From Tetrahymena elliotti 4EA (Eukaryota > Ciliophora > Oligohymenophorea > Hymenostomatida > Tetrahymenidae): a DNA stretch of 64,000 nt. This document shows positions 1 through 12,609 of the stretch, in pieces (positions within the stretch are counted from its first letter, which is position 1; each line of letters opens with the position of its first letter). Made by a program: the position numbers and the translations under genes. The notes beneath the pieces are model-generated. The model was not told where the DNA came from. It worked only from the letters and a program-made list of their open reading frames with translations, and searched no databases. The DNA is taken from positions 507,555 to 571,554 of the forward strand of contig JH720330.1 in assembly GCA_000231825.2 (NCBI GenBank), in the 5' to 3' direction.

Positions 1-1912
1 TCAGATCCTAATCCTTATGCACCCATCTTGCCAATATTATTTTACCTTTAAACAAATATTAAATAGAAAAAAATTAAAAAAATGAGAAAAACATAAAATA
101 AATATTTCAAGAAAATAACGAAATTAAACAAACAAATCCAAATTAGTCAGCCATTCATAAATTTAATTTTGTTCTATATTTGTTAAAAATCATAATTAAT
201 GTTTTACTAGAGGTCAAGAGTGAAATTTTAGAGGTTAGGGCATTTTGCTAAACCAGATCCTAACCCTTAAACACCTGTTTCGCCAATATTATTGTTACTA
301 TGAATACATTATAGGAATAGATATTGAATAAAAAAATATAATGAGAAACATAAAAAAATAAATTGAATTAAATCTGAAAACAATAATTTAAATTATCAGC
401 TGCTCATTAAGAAATGAATAATTAAAATAGAAAGGTTATTTTTACTTCAGGTAAAGAGTGAAAGTTTAGAGACTAGAACATTTTGCTAACTCAGATCCTA
501 ATCCAAAAGCTCCCTCTTCACCAATATTATTGCTACTATTAAAACATTAAAAAAGAATTTTAACAAAATGTAAAACGATAATCAAAAAAAATATTAAGCT
601 AATGGACCCAAAAATGAGTCACTTATTGATTAAAGTCTATATTAATTCTAAAATGTTTTATGAATATTGAAACACTAGTTTTACTAAAGCTCAAGAGTCA
701 AATTTTTGAGATTCGAGCATAATGCTAACTCAGATCCTAATCCTGATGAGCCAGTATCACCAATATTATTTCCCCTTTTAAAAAATAATATAATTAAATA
801 TCAAATTAAGAAATATTATAAAGAATGTAAATTGATATTTTAATTAAATCTGAAAAATGAAAAAGCTTTTTAAAAATTAATGAGTCTTAATTAAAATTTA
901 AGCAAGCCCATATCAATCAGATACTCATATTTTAAAAATCTATATTTATTCAAAAATGAATGATTAACACTGAAACGCTATTTTTACATTAAGAAAAGAT
1001 TCAAAACTTAGAGGTTAGAGCATTTTGCTAAGCCAGATGCTAATCCTTATGTACCCATTTCACCAATATTTTGAGATCTTTTAAAAAATTATGAAATTAA
1101 CTATTGAATAAAAAAATAAGAAAGACAAAAATGTAATAAAATTTCTATTATGAGAAACAAAAAATCAAGATGAATAAGCTACACTAATATCTAAATTAGT
1201 CAGTTGCTCATAGATTAAATTTAATATATAATTGATATTGAAATACTAAAATTACTAGAGTTCAAGAGTCACAGTTTAGAGATTAGAGCATTTTGCTAAT
1301 TCAGATCCTAATTTTTTTGCTCCCATTTCACCAATGTTGTTGGTACTGTTCACAAATTTTAAAAATAAATATTAAATAAAGAAATGTTTAAAAGTATGAG
1401 AAAAACATAAATATAAGATTAAAATAAATATGAATGAACCAAAGAAAAAGTATCAAGTAAACCAGCCCGAATTAGACATTCGTCTATAAAATATCTAATT
1501 TATTGGAACACGATTTTTACCTTAGGTAAAGGCTCAAATTTTAGAGATTGGAACATTTTGCTAAACCTGATCCTAATCCTTAAACACCGATTTCACCAAT
1601 ATTATTGTTACTTTTAAAAAGTTATGGAAATAATCATTAAATAAAGAAATATTTAAAACGAAGAGAAAAGCATAAAAATTTGAGTTAAATCTGAAAATAA
1701 TGAATAAATATTAATGAGCCAAACATATCAAGTAACCTTAATTAGTCATTCACTCATAAGTTAAATTCAAGTTTTTAACACTAAAAAATGCATATTATTG
1801 TTGAAAGAAATATTATTTTTACTAGAGTTCTAGAGCTAAGGTTTAGAGGTTAGAGCATTTTTCTAAGCAAGACCCAAATTCTTAAGCTCCCTTATCACCA
1901 ATATCAATGCTG
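1..1912 (-). CDS. Leucine-rich-repeat protein (ribonuclease-inhibitor-like LRRs), 3' part, runs off the left edge
   Basis: Eight minus-strand exons are visible: 1823-1912, 1521-1610, 1256-1345, 988-1077, 685-774, 446-535, 208-297 and the partial <1-45. Every complete exon is exactly 90 bases and phase 2 at both ends, so each adds one 30-residue repeat. A typical repeat reads NNIGEIGVQGLGSGLAKC then SNLQTLTLDL; the asparagine, IG, GLGS, L-x-x-C and NLQ-L positions recur in nearly all. This resembles the RI-type LRRs common in ciliate proteins and suggests a protein-binding solenoid; the partner is unknown. Donors are GTAAAA-like or GTAAT; introns are 148-213 bases. The 5' end is not resolved: a further degenerate exon near 2084-2130 cannot be joined in frame. 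Glutamines are often TAA or TAG. No N-terminal domain can be assigned. Confidence 0.85.
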
Positions 1913-3026
1913 CTTTAGAAAAATTATAAAAATAAATATTGAATAAAGAATTATTGAAAAGAATAGGAAAAATATAAAATAAAAATTCTAATTAAATCTG
2001 AAAACTCAAATTAACCATTTGCTCATATGTAAGAGCTTTTATCTATTAAAAAATGCGTATTTAATTGGTGCACTATTTTTTACCTGAGGTTAAGTAAGTT
2101 TCAAAGTTTAGAGACTTGATGATTTTAAAGAAAAATTAATAAATATACCTTAAACTAATATAAAGATTTAAGTAAGGAGTTAGATCAGATCTTAGTAACT
2201 TTTAATATAAAAAAATTAAAGAACAGTTCCTTATCTATCAATGTACCTCGCTTCTATCAGTAAAATCTTTTATCTTCTATATTAACATTTTTTTATTTAT
2301 TTTTCAATATATTTTTTAGATATTAAATGATATGTTAATTAATAAATTATTAATATGAAAAATGCTATTCGACTTTTTAAAGCTAAAATTTAATTTTGCA
2401 AATTAAAAAAATCAAATGAGATGGATGACAAATTTTAATACAATTATGAAAAGAATTTTCAATAATATTCTACATTTCTCAAGTTGGGTATTAATCTAAA
2501 TTAATTTTAGTATTTAATCTTAAATTACAAAAATTACAAATTATGCTTTTTTTTATAAATAAAATTGTATTACTTTTTTTAAAATCTTCAGAGATATTAT
2601 GTTTTTGGGAGAGATCTATTTTAAAAACTTTTGATGTATTCATTTTTAAATGAAAAGATTATTACAAAAATCTAAACAAATAAATTAATGATTTGGTCAA
2701 TCAGAAAAAATTTAAAAGAAAAGAGTCTTAAAGATTGAATAGTGTATTGATTAGAAGATTTTTATTTAGTTTACAAATAAATAGACTTCTGAGTATATTG
2801 GTGAGCTCAATATTGTCTTGAAAATATAATTTTGCCAAAAAAGTTAAGATTGACTGATATCTTTTTTTGAAGATTTAGACAAAAAAGAAAGATCTTTGAT
2901 TTCTTTTTAGATAATTATAAATTCCACAAATAAATCAATCAATATAAATCAAATAACTTAATTTTGTCAAAACTTTAATTAAAAAAGGAATTTAGCCAAT
3001 TAAAAAAAATATTTAGGTAGAATAAA
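1913..3026. other. Non-coding stretch between the LRR gene and the TTLL12-like gene
   Basis: AT-rich sequence. Minus-strand bases about 2084-2130 still resemble the end of an LRR exon, including a GTAAAAA donor, but the required reading frame meets a TGA. It is either a decayed repeat or part of a 5' exon I cannot model. Nothing else coding was recognised. Confidence 0.5.
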
Positions 3027-5877
3027 ATGGAAGAGAAGAAAGGTGAAATTGTTTTAGTAGGAAAATACTAGGATTTTTATGAATTCCATGGCGTATAATT
3101 GTACGGAGCTGGTTTTCCTGCTCACTTAGTCCCATCATTATTAGATAAATTAGAAAAGGAAGATTTTGATTTTACTAACTATTTTGCAGTATAAGATAAC
3201 TAGGAAGAAGAAACTTTCTAATCAGTAGCTCTTGAGAATGTTGAGAAACACTCTAAAGTTATTTTGATTGACCATTAGTTCACATTCAAAATGGAAGGAT
3301 TGAGAAGTGCTCTTGAATCTAGCCCTGAACTCATAAACAAACTTAGATATGAATTGTAATATTTTGGTGATAAGAAAAACATTCCTGGAATTACAAAATC
3401 AGACAAGATCGAATGCAAGGAAGTAGTTGAATTTGATGAATAAGGAATAGTTGATCCTACTACATTAGAAATTTCTAAGAATGTTGTTTCTCTTTCCTTA
3501 TTTGACAACTAAATTGAATCTATTGATTTAGTCAGATAAGTTCTTTAAAAATTACCTGCCTTGAAGGTTCTCTTCTTGAATTACAACCCTGTTAGTGAAA
3601 CAGAAGGCTTTTTCGAAAAAATTGAATAAGAGTTCCCCAACATCGAATTGTTGAACTCTAAATTTACCAAAAACACAACTGACTTTGCTCTTAAATTTGC
3701 TCATTTCAAGTATAACTATGACAAGAGTTCTAAACTTAAAACTGATATGATTAAGCAACTTGACTTATCTAAAAAGGGAATTTTCAGATTAGATGACTTC
3801 ACAGTATTTACTGCTTTTAAGAATTTAGTTCATTTAGATCTCTCTAAAAATGGATTCAAAGCAGATACAGATACCCCTAAACTTTTAACTTTATTATCTA
3901 AATGCAGCAAGTTAAAAAATTTGAATGTAGATTGGGATGTTGAAATGCTTTTGTGGGATCTTTAAGAACAAGGAAAAATTAAAGAAATTTGTCCTACTTT
4001 AATTAGTATAAATGACAGAACCTTTGCTTACGGAAAGCCTTAACCTAATGAAGAAGATATCCGTTTTATTGTAAAGAATATTTGGAAAATTGCTGGTAAC
4101 TATCGTCTTATGAGTGAAGAGTAAATATTTATTAACTTTTAACATAATTTCTAAAAGCATAAAAAAGAATAAAAACATTTAAAATAGATTAAAAAAATGG
4201 TTTTAATTATTGGAAAAAATATCTAAATGTATTCAACATAATTATTCAGATTAGAAATTAGATTTTAAATATTTTTTTTAAACAAACAACTATCATCCTT
4301 TTATAACATAGAGCATTTAAAGTATTATAAAATCATTGTTTAAATATAAAAGAAAAAATAATTAGCTCAATAATTTTTTTTGGAATATGATTCTAAGCAT
4401 AATAAAAATGACAAGAAAATTAAATAAATTGTTTAAAAAAAATGAATTTTATTAAGAAAAAATAATTTTGTTGAGATTTTAATTCTAATTATTTACTTTT
4501 AAATAAAATAATAGATAGATGGATGAAACCTCTTACTGGTATTTAAATGATTTATGTGGTCTCTCAGTTTAACACTCTGATACTCCTAACATTCGAATGG
4601 TTCCTTTCCTTTATGCTCCTAATAACTAATTAAAAGAAGCAAAATCATACACAATCATGTGGCCAATTTAGGATATTTCTGCAGGAAGCTGCTTATTTAG
4701 AGACTATTTGGTAGGTTTCGATGAAAAGACTCACCGTTCTGCTAGACTTTCCATCTGGTTCAATGTACCTGATGATTTCTTTATCAAGTCTAACTAAGAA
4801 TACAAGAATAAATTGATGTAAACAACTTTATATGGTAAAAAATATATTGCCGAATACAAGAATGTTCCTGCCAAATTTGTTGGATTGAATGACACATTAC
4901 CTAAGTAAACTCCTTTAAAGGTTATTACTGATAACTCTCTTGTTTCTGAATATCTTACTGCTCCTGAATTCTAACTCTGCAAAACTCTTGAAGAAGCTAA
5001 TATTATTTTCTTGACTCACTGTTTCGAAGAAACTATTAGAGAACACTACATGACTAAATTCTGCAACTAATTCCCTGAAGAATGTCACATCGTTTAAAAG
5101 AATCACTTAGCTGATACTGTCTTCTCCATCCTTGGTCAAGTTGATTGGATTTAGCCTACTTACAACTTAAAATCATAAATGAATGAGTTTGTTGGTGAAT
5201 ATAAGAGAAGAAACAATACCTTAGAAGATAATGTTTGGATTATCAAGGCTTTTAATCTTGCTAGAAGTTTGGATATGATTGTAACTGATAATCTTGACTA
5301 AATCATTCGTCAAACTGAAACTTTACCTAGACTTGCATAAAAGTACATCACTAATCCAGTTACTCTCTTTGGAAAGAAGATTGACTTACGTTATATTGTT
5401 GCAGTTAGATCTCTTGAACCTTTTGAAGTCTTTATTTACAAAGTCTTTTGGATTCGTACTTCAAACAACGATTTCACTAACGATTATCGTTCTCGTGAAA
5501 TCTATGAAACACACTTTACAGTTATGAACTATGGTAAGAAACTTAAATAAATTCACTATGATGAATTCATTCAAGAATTTGAAAAGGAATACACTTAAAT
5601 AAAATGGGCTGCAATTCATTCTAAGATTAAACAAATGGTTAAAGAATTATTCATTGCTGTTCACAAAAAGTATCCTGGTATGCCTCATCCTAACTGTAGA
5701 GGTGCTTATGGTATGGACGTTATGATTGAAAATGGTACTTTCTAACCCAAGTTACTTGAACTTACCTTCTCTCCTGACTGTGAACGTGCTTGCAAATATC
5801 ACCCTCACTTCTTTAATGATATGTTTAAGCTTTTCTTCTTAAATGACCAAGAACATCCCAATTATGAAAAATTGTGA
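3027..5877 (+). CDS. TTLL12: Tubulin-tyrosine-ligase-like protein, TTLL12 type
   Basis: Two exons, 3027-4120 and 4515-5877, join in phase 2 across a 394-base intron and give 818 codons before TGA. The C-terminal half carries the TTL-type fold as seen in TTLL12: [15 protein letters not shown], then [21 protein letters not shown], the acidic [18 protein letters not shown] segment and FFNDMF near the end. The N-terminal part matches the TTLL12 layout in having a long extra domain before the TTL domain; I infer it is the SET-like region described for that family. TTLL12 proteins bind tubulin and affect tubulin modification, but catalysis by this subfamily is doubtful, so enzymatic activity is not claimed. 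The protein is longer than the roughly 640-residue human one. The start is the first ATG of the frame after the AT-rich leader. Acceptor choice at 4514 is set by reading frame. Confidence 0.9.
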
Positions 5878-7040
5878 TTTAATTTAGTTGATTCTATGAA
5901 TTTTAATGTTTGCTATTGATAATTTTTAGTAATTTATTTTATCTTATGGTTGTAATTTATTATTATAATTTATTATTCAACCTTTTTTTACTTACTTTTT
6001 TCAAATAAGAATAAACTAAATTTTTTTAGAATTTAATCAATTTTAATATTTACATCAGTTTCTATTGAATATAAGTTAAAATTATTTTTTTTAATTTATT
6101 TTAATCTTACAATAGTCTAATAGCTAAACTAACTAAATTTATTTGAATGAAATAACTTTTGAAGCTTTTCAATAATTTCATAAATTTTAATTGATTTTCA
6201 TTTATTTTTTGAAAATGGATTCTTAGAAATGTATGAAAAATATTAGAAGAATTAAGAGATAATTTATAAAATGTGAATAGGATTTTTTAATGACATTTAC
6301 CCAAAATTGATTAAATTTAAATTTCAAAGTAATTATTTTTTTTGAATTTATTTTTAATGAATGAATCGAATTAAGTTAAAAATTCGTTTTTTTATTGGAT
6401 TAGATAGATAATGTTTACCAAGCTTAAAGAGGATTACAAAAGAATATTTATAGAAAAGAATATTTTTAAAAAAGAATTATTGATGAAAAGAATTATTTAT
6501 AGAAATATTTAGATTAGTATTACTTAAAATAAGAAAGGCAAAAATTCCTAAAATATTGAATGGGTTTTCTAATGAAAAATACAAAAAAAATATATTTATG
6601 TTAAATTTAATATACTTATGAAGAAATAATCACTATAATTAAAAGATTTACTTGATTCAAAAACAAAATTGATTATTCCTATTACTTAATAATTAAATTA
6701 TTCACTAAGACTATGAAATAGATCAACTTATTTAAAATTATTAGAAATCAATTTATAAGTGGATAAGCAAATTAACTTAAATAGGATTGAATATTAAAAG
6801 TAGAGACTAAGTGTTAAAAATATCTGGTATTATTATGAAAGATAATTTACATCAAAGCGAATTAAAATAGCCACTGTAAATCACTCTTTTTAATATGTTT
6901 ATTATTGCAATTTCATTTAGTTCATTACTTTTAAAAAGCTAGATTTATTAAATTATTTTAAGTAAACAAGCATAAAATTAAATAAATAACTTTAAAATAA
7001 TTTTAAATATAGTTAGAATATTTTAAATTGAGATTTTTAA
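5878..7040. other. Intergenic AT-rich stretch
   Basis: Only AT-rich sequence with A-rich and T-rich runs was seen. No ORF with recognisable protein character, no tRNA and no clear repeat. It should hold the 3' end of the TTLL12-like transcript and the promoter of the first P5B ATPase. Confidence 0.5.
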
Positions 7041-10000
7041 ATGAGTTAAAATAGTAATTTGTTTATTTTACTAAATTTTGATAATAATTAGTTTAGAATT
7101 TGACAAGCATCATAAAAATGAAGTTCATAAAAAAATAAACAATGTAGATTTTAGTCTACCTTGGAATGTTTAAGAAGAAGGAGTAATAAAAGCTTTAGAA
7201 TCATTTAAAGTGTCTTAAATTAAGATGATTTTTTTTTATTTTTTAAATATTGTATCATTTGGAGTGGTTTATCTATTTACTAGATGGCAGGTTACCTTTA
7301 GGATCAAACTATAAATGGATCCTTGTATTCCTGATTAAGCAGAATTTCTGCTAATAACTTCAGATGGTAAATTAATTTTACTTTTGTGAGTAGTTGAAAT
7401 GAAATATATTTCTTACTTATCAAAGATGAAACTTAGACTTTGGAATAAATAACAACTTCTTAAATGGGATTTGATGGAATTGATTCTAAATATAAAGTAA
7501 TATTTACTTTTGACTTTAAACAAATTAATTAACTAAATAATCTAATAATAAAAGACTTTTTCATATAGGCTTTATAAGTTCTACTTCAACGAAAATAAAT
7601 TTAAACCTATTTAGATAGATTTAACTAAACTTCAAAATAAGATAATTATAGACTAATATGGTTAAGGATTAAAAGATCACAATACTTATTCCTAATAAGT
7701 ATCCATTTTTGGATTGAACAATACAGAAATACCTCAAAAACCTACAATTAAAATTCTAATTTATGAAGTTCTTTCTCCTTTTTACATGTTTTAGCTCTTT
7801 AGTTTTTTGTTATGGATGATCTTGCCTTATTATTTCTATGCATCTATCATTTTGATTACTTCTATTGTTTCAGCAATAGTAGCCCTAAGTGAGGCCAAAT
7901 AAAACTATAAAAAATTATAAGAAATGAGCTACTTTGAAACTCCAGTATTTTCCTACAGATATCTCTCAAATAAGATAACTATTGTAATTTATTTTTATCA
8001 ATTATTCAATATTTTTTAAAATAAATAATAAAATATTATTTTCAAAAAATAAAAAAAAAATTTTTTAAATTAATTTTATTCGAAAAGGAAAGAGGAGAAA
8101 TTAAACTATCAAAGGATATAATCTCATAAAGAAAATAAATTAGTTCTTTGCATTTGGTTCCAGGTGATATTATTGAAATCTAAGATGGTTAAACTATTCC
8201 ATGTGATATTATTTTGCTAAATGGATAGTGTATTATGAATGAATCTATGCTTACTGGAGAATCAATACCTATTGTAAAGTAAAATTTACCTTATAATGAG
8301 AATAGATATGATTATTTGCATGATGGGAAGTAATCTACTTTGTTTGCAGGAACAAAGTGTATAGAAACAAGAACTTATTTAAAAGGTAAAATTCCTGTTC
8401 TTGGTTTGGTTAGCCAGACAGGTTTTAATACTTTAAAGGGTTAGCTTGTAAGATCTATTCTTTATCCTAAGTAAAATTCTTTTTCGTTTTACACTGATTC
8501 AATGAGATTCATTGCTGTTATGGCTACTATGTCACTTTTAGGCTTTTTTGTTTCTTTTCCAGACTGGATTGAGGGTATTAGAGAGGGCTTTGTAACTTAT
8601 ACAGAAATGTTTTTAGAGTGCCTAGATTTGGTTACTGTTACAGTTCCACCTGCTCTTCCTACTTGCCTTTCTATTGGTATTTCGTTTGCAATATCTCGTT
8701 TAAAAAAATAATAAATTTTCTGTATATCTCCTCCTAAAGTAAAATAAAAATTTTAATTTATTTAATATGCTAAAATTATTTTTTAATTAAGGTTAATATA
8801 TGTGGTAAAGTGACAGTAATGTGCTTTGATAAAACTGGAACCTTAACAGAAGAAGGGTTAGATATGTATGGAGTTAGAAGTATAGAATACACCCAAGGAA
8901 GAAAAGTTAAATTCAATAAACTCACTGAAAATATATCAGAAATGGGACTTCAAAGATCTTAAAGCAAATCTTAAGGATAATCTCACAAAATTTAGCTATA
9001 TGGTAATAATAATCCTTTCGTTTACTTAGATAATCCAGATGTAGTTTTTAAAGAATGTATGGCAAGCTGTCATAGCATAACCAGAGTAAATAACCAAATT
9101 ATTGGAGATCCTTTAGAAATTAAGATGTTTGAAGCCACATAATGGACTCTCATAGAAGAAAATATCACACAGAATTAATAATTTAAAATTTAAGCTTTAG
9201 TATAAGATTAGCAAGGCTCTTCTTAATTAGCTTTAATCAAAAGATTTGAATTCTCCTCAAAGCTATAAAGAATGAGTTGCATTGTGAAAAAAATCAGCAA
9301 TAATCAATCATTCTATCGTCTTCACGTTAAAGGATCTCCTGAAAAAATTCATGAATTATCCAATCCTGAAACTATTCCTGATAACTATCATGAAGTAATT
9401 TTTTATTTTAAAAAAACGAAATTCCTAATATAAGAGCATAAATTCTTATTATCTGTAAATATAAGAATAGCAATAAAATGAAAAAGCAGTATTAATCCAA
9501 AAAGAAAGAACAAATCTTTCTTTAAATAATTGAATGAAAATGTTTCATTATCAAAAATTTTAGATAAAAAATATTTTTATTTCAAATTTGCTTTGTGATT
9601 TGTTTTGAATTTCAATAAAATTTTGATTTTTATTCTATGAAAAGGTTTTAGATTTTTATGCAAGAAAAGGTTTTAGAATCATCTCATTTGCTGTAAAAAA
9701 TTTAGAAATGGGATTTGAAGATATATAAAAGTGCTAAAGAGATTAAATGGAAAACTAACTAACTTTTGTTGGAATGTTGGTTATGGAAAATAAGTTAAAG
9801 CCTGAGACAAAAGGTGTTATTAACGATTTAAATAATGCAAATATTCGTACAATTATGGTAACAGGAGACAATTCCCTGACAGCTATATCTGTAGCTAGGT
9901 AATGCTTAATAGTTAATAATTAAACAAGAGTATATTTTGGAGATATTGATGATGAAAATCATCATGAAAATGAAATTATTTGGAAAGATTTTGAGCATTC

Positions 10001-11717
10001 TGATAAGTTCTTGGATGAAGAAAAATTGAGACCTATTGATGGTGTTGCTAATTATGTTGAAGAAGGTATTTAGGAAATATAAGAAGAAAAAGTATTGTTT
10101 GATATTTTGGAATCAAGTTATGAATTATGTCAAATTTCACCACCCTAAAAGTAAAATAAGACTATGAAGGAATAAATAGATTAGATAAGAAAATCAATAT
10201 AAAGTAACACTGCTGAAAACTCTTCTTCTCATTTTGTAAGATAAACTCTAAAGGCTCATGCAGAGTATAATATCAAAGAACCTATCTCTGAACTAGAAGC
10301 TATATAATATCAATATCCTTGGTAGAACGAAGACCATTTTGTCTTAGCTGTTACTGGAAGAGCATTTTCAAAAATAATATCAGAATCTAAACAAAGCCAA
10401 GCTAAATAAAACTTAGCAGAGACCATGCTATAAAAAACTTAGATTTATGCAAGAATGAGACCAGAAGAAAAAACTTTATTGTTACAATCTTTATAAGAGT
10501 TACCTTCTAAACCAGTTTGTGGAATGTGTGGTGATGGTGCTAACGATTGTGGAGCCCTTAAAACTGCAGATGTAGGAATTTCTTTATCGGAAGCAGAAGC
10601 CTCAATAGCAGCTCCTTTTACATCTAAAGTGTAGAATATTTCATGTGTTATTCATGTAATTATTATGAATTTTACTTCAAAATGGACTTATTTTTTAATT
10701 AAATACTTATATTAGCTTTTAAAAGAAGGAAGAGCAGCACTAGTTACAAGTTTTTCTTGCTTCAAATTTATGGCTTTGTATTCAGCTATTCAATTTTTTA
10801 CTACAACTTTACTCTATACAGTCTAGTCAATTCCTAGTGATTCACAGTTGCTTTATTGGGATGTTGCAGTTATCTTACCACTTGCTTTTTTTATGGGTCT
10901 CACAGATTCTTGTGATGTTTTATCAAGATAAGTACCTGGATCCAGTCTTGTTTCTTTTTAAGTGCTTTCATCAGTGATAGGATAAACCATTTTAAATGGA
11001 GCCTTTCAAGTAAAATAAAAATCATAGCTTTTATTTTTATTAATAGAAAAATTTTTATTTAAATAAAAGACTTACATGTTTCTTCATTTGAAAAAATAAT
11101 CTTGGTATTTATCAGTTAAAGATGCGCATAGTTACCTAGGTGATCTTGAGGATTTAGACGAAAGAAAAAATTGTTTTGAATCAACAGTAAAATTTAATTA
11201 ATAACTTTTTTTAAAATGAATAAAATTATTTTTATTTACTAAGACCTTGTTTTTGTTCAGCAGCTATCAATATTTAGCTGTTTGTCTTGCTTTTTCTATT
11301 GGGAAGCCTTTTAAAAAGCCATTCTATACAAACACTTGGTTTACTGTTTCAGCTATTGCTATATTCTTCTTTTCTTTGTATGTCCACTTATTCTCTGGTC
11401 CTTTCCTCTAAGAGTTTTTAAATGTATTTTTTACCTTTAAACTTTATTAGATTTAATTGAAATTATTAAATTATTTTTAAAGAAACTTAAAATGATTTTT
11501 GAAAATTAATTTGTATTTGTTTTATGAAAAGATTTTTTTAGTTATCCAAAGAGAAGGAGAAGAAAAACCATTATCAGTCATGCCTTAATCTTGGTTAATT
11601 TTTATATTGTTAGTTGGAGGAGTAAATTTCATATGCTGCTTCATTTATGAGCATTTGATTGTAAAAATATTGTGCTCAATTTATCAAAAATGTAAAATAA
11701 AATTTACAAATAAGTGA
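7041..11717 (+). CDS. P5B-type cation-transporting ATPase (ATP13A family), copy 1
   Basis: Exons: 7041-7053 (tentative), 7097-7366, 7426-7496, 7579-7983, 8088-8738, 8792-9394, 9645-10655, 10716-11009, 11070-11186, 11244-11423 and 11532-11717; they total 1,266 codons before TGA. Motifs in order: MLTGES in the actuator domain (near residue 307), VPPALPTC in M4 (near 440; PPALP marks P5B), [12 protein letters not shown] with the phosphorylated Asp (near 482), KGSPE in the nucleotide domain, VTGDN and [11 protein letters not shown] (near 966). Hydrophobic helices follow to the end. P5B ATPases act in endo-lysosomal and related membranes; animal ATP13A2 exports polyamines, and the substrate here is not deducible. 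The 13-base first exon and 43-base first intron were chosen because they restore the frame. The acceptor at 7578 is a frame-based choice; 7568 looks equally good by sequence. A paralogue lies directly downstream. Confidence 0.9.
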
Positions 11718-12609
11718 TTTTATGTATTTTTATGCTTTTATTGAGGTTACATTTTTAAAAAAGATTTATTTGAGTAAAGTTTAATTTTTTAATTAATTTA
11801 TTTGATCTATGAAATAAATTTGGACAAAGATTTTATAAATTTATTCCTTATTAACAAAAACAGTCTAAATAAATTATCTACATTCAGTTTAATTAAAAAA
11901 TATGTTATTGGTATGACTAAATCCATCTTGAATATTTTTTTATTGTTTAAATGTTTTTTTTGCTATGATAAAATAACAGCTTATTTATTACCTAAAATTA
12001 GTTAGATTATAGAAAATAAATAGTTTTCTTTTTAACTCATTTAGTAAATAAAAGTCAAAACTTTAAAGTATTATTTTTAAGATAGAATTTAACAAAAAAT
12101 AGTAATTGAAAAGTGAAGATTGTTTATATCAATTAAAATCACTTCTGAAGAATATATTAAGCTTTTGTTTAATATAAATTTATCAAAAAAATAGTAATTT
12201 AAAAAGCAAAGGGAGAAATATCATTCATTTATAGATAGAGTTTCAAAAACTTTTGTTTCTTTTTCAAACCAGCAAACTAGATTTAGCAAAAAAATGATAT
12301 CAAGTGAGAACCCCTTAAAAGAAAAACTGTAAAAAATTATTTATTTTAGGATTCTAGCATTATAAATCGATTTGAATTAAGCATTTTATGAAATAGCATT
12401 GAGCAATATAATAAATAAATGAGATTTTATTATTTTTTAAAATTTAGAATTTTAAGATTTTTAAAAGAATTTGTTGAAAGGAAGACCTAAAATAATCATT
12501 TTAATAGCTTAAATTAGAAAAAAAATTTATTTATTTTTAAGGTCGGATTTAATTTGCAAAGAAATTCCATTATTTGATTTGTATTTATCCATAATTATTA
12601 ATAAAAAAG
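11718..12609. other. Stretch between the two P5B ATPase genes
   Basis: AT-rich. It holds the 3' flank of copy 1 and must contain the start exon(s) of copy 2, which I could not place. An ATG at 12293 opens a 42-codon frame but cannot be joined with confidence. Confidence 0.4.

Noticed and set aside
1..2160. Possible subtelomeric or minisatellite repeat on the plus strand
   Set aside because: The conserved blocks are 90-base minus-strand LRR exons with splice sites; the variable parts are introns.
7367..7425. Apparent frameshift and in-frame TGA in P5B copy 1
   Set aside because: The segment is a GT...AG intron at the same position as in copy 2, and the frame is intact when it is removed.
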